Below are positions 31,871-37,947 of a stretch of DNA of 37,947 nucleotides, one piece after another (position 1 is the first letter of the stretch; every line of letters begins with the position of its first letter). A program made the position numbers and the translations under genes. Origin of the DNA: an uncultured Verrucomicrobiales bacterium (GTDB taxonomy: Bacteria > Verrucomicrobiota > Verrucomicrobiae > Limisphaerales > CANJSG01); the NCBI GenBank assembly GCA_946480965.1, contig CAMLMI010000007.1:1-37947 (forward strand). Direction: 5' to 3'. The notes beneath the pieces are model-generated. The model saw nothing but the letters and a program-made list of their open reading frames with translations. It did no database searches and was not told the origin of the DNA.

Positions 31871-32578
31871 ATGTCGTTTGCCGAACGCCTCGCCGCCATC
31901 CAGTCCCGTCTCGCCGCCGCCTGCGAACGCGCCGGGCGCGCGCCGTCCGATGTGGCACTGATGGGCGTAAGCAAGAACCACCCGCCCGAAGCCGTCGCCG
32001 AAGCCGCCGCCTGCGGCCTGACCCTCTTCGGCGAAAACCGCGTCCAAGAGGCCAAGGCCAAGATCCCGCTCAGTCCCGGTCGGCTGCACTGGCACCTCAT
32101 CGGCCATCTCCAGACGAACAAGTGCCGCGACGCCGTCGCGCTCTTCGAGATGATCCAGGGCGTGGACAGCCTTCGTCTCGCCGAGGAGATCGACAAGGCG
32201 GCGGACAAACAGGCCAAGACCATGAAGATCCTGCTGGAGGTCAACGTGGCCGGGGAATCCTCCAAGTTCGGCTACAAGCCCGAGGCCGTGCTGGCAGAAC
32301 TCGATGCCATCAACGCCCTGCCGCGCCTGGAACTCCACGGTCTGATGACCATCGCGCCCTACACCCGGCTGGCCGAGGATGTCCGCCCGTATTTCCGTCG
32401 GCTGCGCGAGCTGAAGGATGCCTGCGAGCAGAAGATGGGCGTCCCGCTCCCGGTCCTCAGCATGGGCATGAGCGGCGACTTCGAAGTGGCCATCGAGGAA
32501 GGATCGACCTTGGTCCGCATCGGCACAGCGCTTTTCGGTGATCGGCCGAAGCCGCAGCGGGAAGGGGACGGAGGTTAA
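31871..32578 (+). CDS. yggS: PLP-homeostasis protein (YggS/PROSC family)
   Basis: 235 residues. It is a single-domain type III PLP-fold protein with no known enzyme activity that controls free pyridoxal phosphate and amino-acid balance. The PLP lysine is Lys35 in MGVSKNHPPE. The family segments LFGENRVQEAKAK (about 52-64) and WHLIGHLQTNKCRDA (about 74-88) are clear, as are LLEVNVAGESSKFGY (about 119-133) and LSMGMSGDFEVAIEEGSTLVRIGTALFG near the end. ATG 31871 directly follows CTTTCCCCC; there is no Shine-Dalgarno sequence. Canonical gene neighbours such as proC or yggT are absent. Confidence 0.95.
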   Translation: MSFAERLAAIQSRLAAACERAGRAPSDVALMGVSKNHPPEAVAEAAACGLTLFGENRVQEAKAKIPLSPGRLHWHLIGHLQTNKCRDAVALFEMIQGVDSLRLAEEIDKAADKQAKTMKILLEVNVAGESSKFGYKPEAVLAELDAINALPRLELHGLMTIAPYTRLAEDVRPYFRRLRELKDACEQKMGVPLPVLSMGMSGDFEVAIEEGSTLVRIGTALFGDRPKPQREGDGG

Positions 32579-32764
32579 CCGAAGAAGCCGCAGCCGCTCA
32601 ATCCGTGGTGCCTTGCGGCTTGTGAAACGGGCCTATTTCCCGATCCAAGGCAGGAGAGGTTCACAACGCGCTTCAGCACAATTCCTTCTGGTGATTGGCA
32701 AAAAGCCAGGGCAGGCAGAAGCCCCGCGATGAAACCGGCTGGCCGGGATGTTGCCACCGTCGGA

Positions 32765-32793
32765 TTGAGCCGATACGTTCCGCCATCTTTAAC
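32765..32793 (+). promoter_or_regulatory. Promoter of rseP, leaderless
   Basis: TTGAGC (32765-32770), a 17-nt spacer, TTTAAC (32788-32793), then only TGCCC before GTG 32799. The predicted transcription start falls on or next to the start codon. This is the clearest example of the pattern in the window. Confidence 0.6.
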
Positions 32794-32798
32794 TGCCC

Positions 32799-34193
32799 GT
32801 GGAAAATCTACTGAACAACGTCTATCTCGCGCTGGTCGTCATCCTGCTCTTCGGCGCGGCCATCTTCCTGCACGAACTCGGCCACTATTGGGTCGCCCTC
32901 AAGCGCGGGATGAAGGTGGAGGAGTTCGCCATCGGCTTCGGACCCAAGATCTTTTCCTGGAAGGCCAAGAACGGAGTTCTTTGGTCCATCCGCTGGATAC
33001 CCGCCGGCGGCTTCGTGAAACTGCCCCAGATGGTCACGTCGGAGGCGTTGGAGGGGAAGGCCGACGAGCAACTGCCGCCGGCCACGCCCTTCTCCAAGAT
33101 CCTCGTGGCCGCCGCCGGCCCTGCGATGAACGTCATTTTCGCCTTCGCCATCGCCACGTTGCTGTATTTCACCGGCATCCCCACCCCGGTGAACCCGCCG
33201 GTGGTCGGCTTCATGGACCCGGATTCCGCCGAGGCCAAGCTGGGCATCCAGACCGGCGACCGGATCGTCTCCGTGGACGGCAAGCCGGTGAAGACTTGGA
33301 ACGACGTCACGATGCACAGCATCCTCGCGCTGACCAACGTTCTCGCGGTCCAGATCGAGCGTGCAGGAGTGACCAACCTCTACCATCTGGAGACCGAACC
33401 GAGCCAGATCGCCGGGAAGGTCCTGCGGCTGAACTCGCAGATGCATCCGTTGCTGGGGCGGGTGGTTCCGGACGGTCCGGCGGACAAGGCTGGGCTGAAG
33501 GAGGACGACGAGATCGTCCAGTTCGCCGGAGTGCCCGTCTCCACCTGGGAGCAGATGGTCGGATTGGTGAAGAAAAGCGCCGGCAAGGAATCCGTGGTGA
33601 AGTATCGCCGCAACGGAGAGTTGCTTGAAACCAAGGTCACGCCTGTTGGCGTCGATGGCAGCGACGTGGGCCGCATCCAGGTCGAGGCCAGCCGCAAGGT
33701 CACTATGAAGGTGGAGAAGCCGGGTCCGTTGCCGTGGGTGCAGGTGGCCAACGTCTGGGACCAGATGGTCAACACGATCAAGGCCTTGGTCTATTCCAAG
33801 CAGACCGGCGTGAAGGCCAAGGATCTCAGCGGTCCGGTCGGCATCATCGGCGGGCTCGCCAGCCAGGTGAACATCGACTTCCGCCTCGGCCTCAGCTTCC
33901 TGGTGCTGCTGAACATCAACCTCGCGGTGCTCAACATGCTTCCCATCCCGGTGCTCGACGGTGGCCACATCACGATGTCGCTCTACGAGATGATCCGACG
34001 CAAACCGGTCAGTCCGCGCTTCGTGGAATGGGCTACGTCCGCCTGCGCCCTGCTGCTGATCTCCTTCATGCTCTACGTCACCTTCTTCGACATCAACCGC
34101 ATCCCCCTGCTGCGGTCCCTGATGAAAACCGAGGTGCAGATGCAGGTTCCGGCGACCAATGCCGAACCGACGACGGTGGTGCCTGGGCCGTAA
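32799..34193 (+). CDS. rseP: RIP metalloprotease RseP (site-2 protease, two PDZ domains)
   Basis: 464 residues. It is an inner-membrane zinc protease that cleaves anti-sigma factors and leftover signal peptides. The zinc motif is HELGH (25-29) in the first helix. Two PDZ-like domains lie in the periplasm (about 125-205 and 215-300), with LGIQTGDRIVSVDGKPV and AGLKEDDEIVQFAGVPV. The DLSGPVGIIGG segment and the third zinc-ligand motif PVLDGGH (about 384-390) precede the last helices. The usual E. coli protein has 450 residues. The start is GTG 32799. ispG follows 174 nt downstream in the same direction. dxr and uppS, which often flank rseP, are not here. Confidence 0.95.
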   Translation: MENLLNNVYLALVVILLFGAAIFLHELGHYWVALKRGMKVEEFAIGFGPKIFSWKAKNGVLWSIRWIPAGGFVKLPQMVTSEALEGKADEQLPPATPFSKILVAAAGPAMNVIFAFAIATLLYFTGIPTPVNPPVVGFMDPDSAEAKLGIQTGDRIVSVDGKPVKTWNDVTMHSILALTNVLAVQIERAGVTNLYHLETEPSQIAGKVLRLNSQMHPLLGRVVPDGPADKAGLKEDDEIVQFAGVPVSTWEQMVGLVKKSAGKESVVKYRRNGELLETKVTPVGVDGSDVGRIQVEASRKVTMKVEKPGPLPWVQVANVWDQMVNTIKALVYSKQTGVKAKDLSGPVGIIGGLASQVNIDFRLGLSFLVLLNINLAVLNMLPIPVLDGGHITMSLYEMIRRKPVSPRFVEWATSACALLLISFMLYVTFFDINRIPLLRSLMKTEVQMQVPATNAEPTTVVPGP

Positions 34194-34207
34194 GAGCCAA
34201 AGTTCCC

Positions 34208-34312
34208 CGACCCGCCTTGACCCCTCCAAGGTGGGGATATGGCAATCCACCCATCCGGCTGCTGGACGCACTTCGCCAGTTCCCCTCCTTGGAGGGGCCA
34301 GGGGTGGGTTAA
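34208..34312. repeat. Inverted GGAGGGG-type repeat between rseP and ispG
   Basis: The left copy (34208-34241) contains CCCCTCCAAGGTGGGG. The right copy (34277-34312) contains CCCCTCCTTGGAGGGG followed by CCAGGGGTGGGTT. The two are imperfect inverted copies, and each is also locally palindromic. Elements of this look, with the CCAGGGGTGGGTT tail, are common in intergenic DNA of Bacteroidota and Verrucomicrobiota genomes. The ispG promoter-like boxes lie just after it. Confidence 0.7.
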
Positions 34313-34327
34313 CCGCCTATTTTCTGT

Positions 34328-34357
34328 TTGTCGGCCCCTGCGGCTGTCGCATGTTAC
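34328..34357 (+). promoter_or_regulatory. Possible ispG promoter, short leader
   Basis: TTGTCG (34328-34333), an 18-nt spacer, TGTTAC (34352-34357), and 10 nt to ATG 34368. Predicted leader of about 4 nt. Confidence 0.4.
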
Positions 34358-34367
34358 CCCCCGTCGA

Positions 34368-36170
<1,803 letters not shown>

Positions 36171-36202
36171 CTCTGCCGGTCTCACGGACCACAAGGAATG
36201 CC

Positions 36203-36421
36203 ATGAAAAAGTCGGCCCACAGGGAATTCAGCGTCGTGGTGGAGAAAGATGAGGAAGGCTTTTATGTGGCCAGCGTTCCGGAATTGCCCGGTTGCCACAC
36301 TCAGGCGAAGTCGCTCGACAAGCTGATGGAGCGGATTCGCGAGGCGATTGAGCTTTGCCTCGAAGTGGACGGCGATGGCGTCAGGAACCAGTTCATCGGA
36401 GTCCAGAGGATCGCCGTTTGA
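36203..36421 (+). CDS. hicB: HicB-family antitoxin
   Basis: 72 residues. The partly degraded RNase-H-like HicB fold is recognisable from FSVVVEKDEEGFYVASVPELPGCHTQAKSLD, in which VPELPGCHTQ is the hallmark, and from LMERIREAIELCLE. A separate DNA-binding HTH or ribbon-helix-helix domain, found at the C-terminus of longer HicB proteins, is missing, so autoregulation may work differently. The stop (36419-36421) is 1 nt before the hicA start, so antitoxin is translated first and toxin is coupled to it. Classical hicAB has the reverse order. ATG 36203 follows AAGGAATGCC, a weak Shine-Dalgarno-like sequence. It lies 32 nt after ispG and may ride on its transcript. Confidence 0.9.
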   Translation: MKKSAHREFSVVVEKDEEGFYVASVPELPGCHTQAKSLDKLMERIREAIELCLEVDGDGVRNQFIGVQRIAV

Positions 36422-36422
36422 C

Positions 36423-36647
36423 ATGCCCAAGCTTCCCAGGCTGCGCGGGCGAGATGTGCTGACGGCTTTGAAGAAGGCCGGGTTCGTTGTTCTCCGAGTC
36501 AAGGGCAGCCACCACTTCCTGCGGCATCCGGATTCCAGATGCACAGTGGTTCCGGTCCATGCCGGAGAAACCATTGGGCCAGGACTTTTGGGGAAGATCC
36601 TTCGGGACGTGGAGATGGAGGCAGAGGAGTTTGTGAAGCTTCTCTAG
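36423..36647 (+). CDS. hicA: HicA-family toxin (mRNA interferase)
   Basis: 74 residues, the full HicA length. HicA is a dsRBD-fold RNase that cleaves mRNA when not held by HicB. The catalytic histidine is His30 in KGSHHFLRHP, and the strand LRGRDVLTALKKAGFVV (8-24) is typical. The VVPVHAGETIGPGLLGKILRDV segment fits the C-terminal helix of the family. The key residue is present, so I expect it to be functional. The hicB-hicA order and 1-nt gap mean expression depends on translation of the antitoxin. Confidence 0.9.
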   Translation: MPKLPRLRGRDVLTALKKAGFVVLRVKGSHHFLRHPDSRCTVVPVHAGETIGPGLLGKILRDVEMEAEEFVKLL

Positions 36648-36732
36648 CGAGGCCGCCGCAGGAGGATTCTGTCAAAAGCATACAAATGATTGTCTATTCT
36701 CCTGCCTGAGAACGGCATGGGAGCAGCTACAG

Positions 36733-36809
36733 GCGACGGTGTTCGTCGCAATCAAGGGGGAGAACTCCACCGGACCCGCTTTGCGGACTCCGACCAGGGT
36801 CTCCCCCTT
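36733..36809 (+). other. Two adjacent strong stem-loops downstream of hicA
   Basis: Hairpin 1: GCGACG (36733-36738), loop GTGTT, CGTCGC (36744-36749). Hairpin 2: AAGGGGGAGA (36754-36763) pairs exactly with TCTCCCCCTT (36800-36809), enclosing an inner CCGC-TTT-GCGG stem (about 36776-36786). One more T follows. A third, weaker pair, GCAGGAG (36658-36664) with CTCCTGC (36699-36705), brackets an AT-rich patch. This could be a terminator cluster for the ispG-hicBA transcript or a small structured RNA. Confidence 0.45.
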
Positions 36810-36885
36810 TCTGCGGCGCAAGGCAGCGGCAATCTTCCGCAACCTGCCGAATGCGCGGCGCGCGAACCTCGTCTAGGGTGGCACC

Positions 36886-37176
36886 GTGAACTACGTCGAT
36901 CGTTCCACCGGCGAAATGGTGTTCGAGCTGGCCCGGGCCACCGCCCGGACGGTCAATCTCGTCCTCGGCTTCGGCCAGGAGCAGTTGCGGCGGCTGCCGA
37001 TGCGGCTGGAGCAGGGGAAATGGATCGCCCGTTTGGCGCTCCAGCCCGGCTGGGTCTTCTACTCGTTCGAGGTGGACGGTCGGCTGAAGGGCGACACGGA
37101 GGCGGGTCGGCTGCGGTTGGCGGATGGGAGCCGCTGTAGTTTGGCGCTCGTGCCGGCGCTGCTGAAAGCGGTCTGA
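36886..37176 (+). CDS. Small stand-alone CBM48/AMPK-type glycogen-binding-like protein
   Basis: 96 residues from GTG 36886. The pattern MVFELARATARTVNLVLGF, then MRLEQGKWIARLALQPGWVF, then YSFEVDGRLKGD, follows the isoamylase-early-set (CBM48) repeat: hydrophobic strand, A-x-x-V, G-x-W near the middle, PG-x-x-x-Y and VDG. The aromatic that normally follows the second strand (FN-x-W) is replaced (GFGQEQL), so glycogen binding may be weakened. No catalytic domain is attached. TAGGGT (36874-36879) ends 6 nt before the GTG, which supports this start and a leaderless message. The role is unknown; similar small proteins are found in related phyla. Confidence 0.7.
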   Translation: MNYVDRSTGEMVFELARATARTVNLVLGFGQEQLRRLPMRLEQGKWIARLALQPGWVFYSFEVDGRLKGDTEAGRLRLADGSRCSLALVPALLKAV

Positions 37177-37180
37177 AAGG

Positions 37181-37297
37181 ACGAAGCGCGAAGGCCAAAG
37201 GCCGAAAGAAGTCCCAAGCAAAAAGCCCGAAGATGCGTTCTTCGGGCTTTCTGATTTCTGTTTTCAGCTTACTGGTTTGCTTGGGCCTTTGGCCTTC
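37181..37297. repeat. Inverted GAAGGCCAAAGGCC repeat surrounding a terminator
   Basis: The left side contains GAAGGCCAAAGGCC (37190-37203) and CCCAAGCAAA (37213-37222). The right side contains their reverse complements, TTTGCTTGGG (37276-37285) and CCTTTGGCCTTC (37286-37297, overlapping the rest). The block order differs between arms, so it is a rearranged inverted repeat. It separates two convergent genes. Confidence 0.75.
37222..37250. terminator. Bidirectional intrinsic terminator
   Basis: A perfect 12-bp stem: AAAGCCCGAAGA (37222-37233), loop TGCGT, TCTTCGGGCTTT (37239-37250). A-tract on the left and T on the right allow use on both strands. It lies between the CBM48-like gene (+) and the ABC transporter (-). 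Confidence 0.88.
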
Positions 37298-37311
37298 GAT
37301 CTTCGAGCTTC

Positions 37312-37947
37312 TCAGTTCTTGGTCGCCTGCTCCAGGGATTCGGCCTCCATCCGCGCGGACTGGATGCGGCAGAGGGTGGCATAGACGCCGTCTTGGGCCA
37401 GGAGCGAGTCGTGGGTGCCGCGTTCCACGATCTGGCCGTGTTTCAAGACGAGGATCTGGTCCGCGTGCTGGATGGTGCTGAGGCGATGGGCGATGACGAA
37501 GCTGGTCCGGCCGGTCATCAGATGCTCCAAGGCTTCCTGGATCAGCTTCTCCGTCTGCGTGTCCACGCTGGCGGTGGCTTCGTCGAGCACGAGGATCGGC
37601 GCGTCCTTGAGCAAGGCGCGGGCGATGGCGACGCGTTGCTTTTCTCCGCCGCTCAGCTTCACGCCGCGTTCGCCCACCTTGGCGTCGTAGCCATCGGGCA
37701 GCCGCACGATGAAGTCATGGCAGTTCGCGGCCCGGGCGGCGGCGATCATGTCGGCCTCAGTGGCGTCGAGGCGGCCGTAGAGGATGTTTTCGCGGATGGT
37801 GCCGTTGAAGAGGAACGGCTCCTGGGACACGACGCTGATCTGGGCGCGCAGCTCCTCCAGCGACAGGGATCGGATGTCGCGGCCATCGACGCTGATCCGG
37901 CCCTCGGTGGCTTCGTAGAAGGCGGGGAGCAACGCGGCGAGCGTGGT
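37312..37947 (-). CDS. ABC exporter ATPase domain (MsbA/multidrug type), N-terminal part outside window
   Basis: 211 residues visible; the frame continues past the right edge (first visible residues TTLAALLPAFYEATEG). This is the end of the nucleotide-binding domain of a fused transmembrane-ATPase exporter: Q loop SQEPFLFNGTIRENI (about 39-53), signature LSGGEKQRVAIARALL, Walker B APILVLDEATASVD and H loop VIAHRLSTI. The Walker A lies just outside. The order and spacing are those of MsbA-like lipid or drug exporters. The substrate cannot be inferred without the membrane domain. It ends in a charged tail (RIQSARMEAESLEQATKN). The gene points towards the CBM48-like gene, with the bidirectional terminator between. 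Confidence 0.94.
   Translation of the reverse strand, partial: TTLAALLPAFYEATEGRISVDGRDIRSLSLEELRAQISVVSQEPFLFNGTIRENILYGRLDATEADMIAAARAANCHDFIVRLPDGYDAKVGERGVKLSGGEKQRVAIARALLKDAPILVLDEATASVDTQTEKLIQEALEHLMTGRTSFVIAHRLSTIQHADQILVLKHGQIVERGTHDSLLAQDGVYATLCRIQSARMEAESLEQATKN

Noticed and set aside
32579..32764. Possible riboswitch between yggS and rseP
   Set aside because: There is an 8-bp inverted repeat (32585-32592 with 32614-32621), but I could not find a cobalamin, TPP or other conserved box, and the rseP promoter-like boxes lie downstream of it.
36690..37139. A 149-residue plus-strand frame overlapping the CBM48-like gene
   Set aside because: It crosses the stem-loop cluster and is Arg/Gly/Ala-rich without a motif; the frame at 36886 matches a known fold.

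Overview
The window is GC-rich, gene-dense bacterial chromosome. Several features point to Verrucomicrobiota; the order is not resolvable by eye, although a Limisphaerales/Opitutales-type lineage is plausible. These features are a long-form IspG with the extra central domain, Tat-exported Gfo/Idh/MocA and intradiol-dioxygenase-like proteins, a PEP-CTERM protein next to a NusG paralogue, an EboE-UbiA pair, and palindromic intergenic repeats. Most of the window is conserved core genome. I see no prophage, transposase, CRISPR array or rRNA operon.

Layout. 1-1266 (-): the start of a membrane-anchored Pro/Ser-rich protein (cut by the window edge) and a Tat-exported intradiol dioxygenase-like protein. 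1415-4172 (+): a chemosensory kinase-adaptor pair, cheA-cheW. 4455-5540 (+): the lipoprotein flavin transferase apbE. 5673-5747: tRNA-Lys(CTT). 5968-6819 (-): rplM-rpsI with a strong terminator. 7021-8725 (+): rpsP-khpA-trmD-rplS, with no rimM. 8842-11344 (+): the MlaE-MlaF-MlaD lipid-transport operon, with ATGA overlaps. 11548-13488 (-): clpP-clpX. 13621-16219: VOC protein, Nudix hydrolase and a Tat-exported oxidoreductase. 16356-18841: a STAS/SEC14-like protein, a YdcF-type protein, a PEP-CTERM protein and a NusG/RfaH-like factor. 18957-20076 (+): tsaE-tsaB. 20086-21883: DUF547, EVE, tRNA-Ser(CGA) and a small unknown. 22129-27523 (+): a GH13 glucan enzyme, an EboE-like TIM barrel, a UbiA-family (EboC-like) membrane protein and an M50-CBS protease. 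27627-28833 (-): punA-cdd. 28896-30921 (+): a MoeB-rhodanese fusion and a DUF481 outer-membrane protein. 30962-32578: yebC and the PLP-homeostasis gene, divergent. 32799-36170 (+): rseP-ispG. 36203-36647 (+): hicB-hicA. 36886-37176 (+): a stand-alone CBM48-like protein. 37312-37947 (-): the ATPase end of an ABC exporter.

Two signals cut across the gene list. First, many starts have no Shine-Dalgarno sequence. Instead a -10-like hexamer sits only about 5-10 nt before the start codon, often with a -35-like box 17-19 nt further up (rseP, the DUF547 gene, tsaE, the nusG paralogue, mlaE, ispG, apbE and others). This is what leaderless transcription would look like. Second, the gaps hold several unrelated inverted-repeat elements (14036-14154, 31756-31825, 34208-34312, 37181-37297). 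A fragment related to the first of these lies in frame inside ispG.

The best candidate for a less-described pathway is the isolated EboE + UbiA (EboC-like) pair, which lacks the other ebo genes and sits between a GH13 enzyme and a membrane protease. Any function beyond metabolite traffic is inference.
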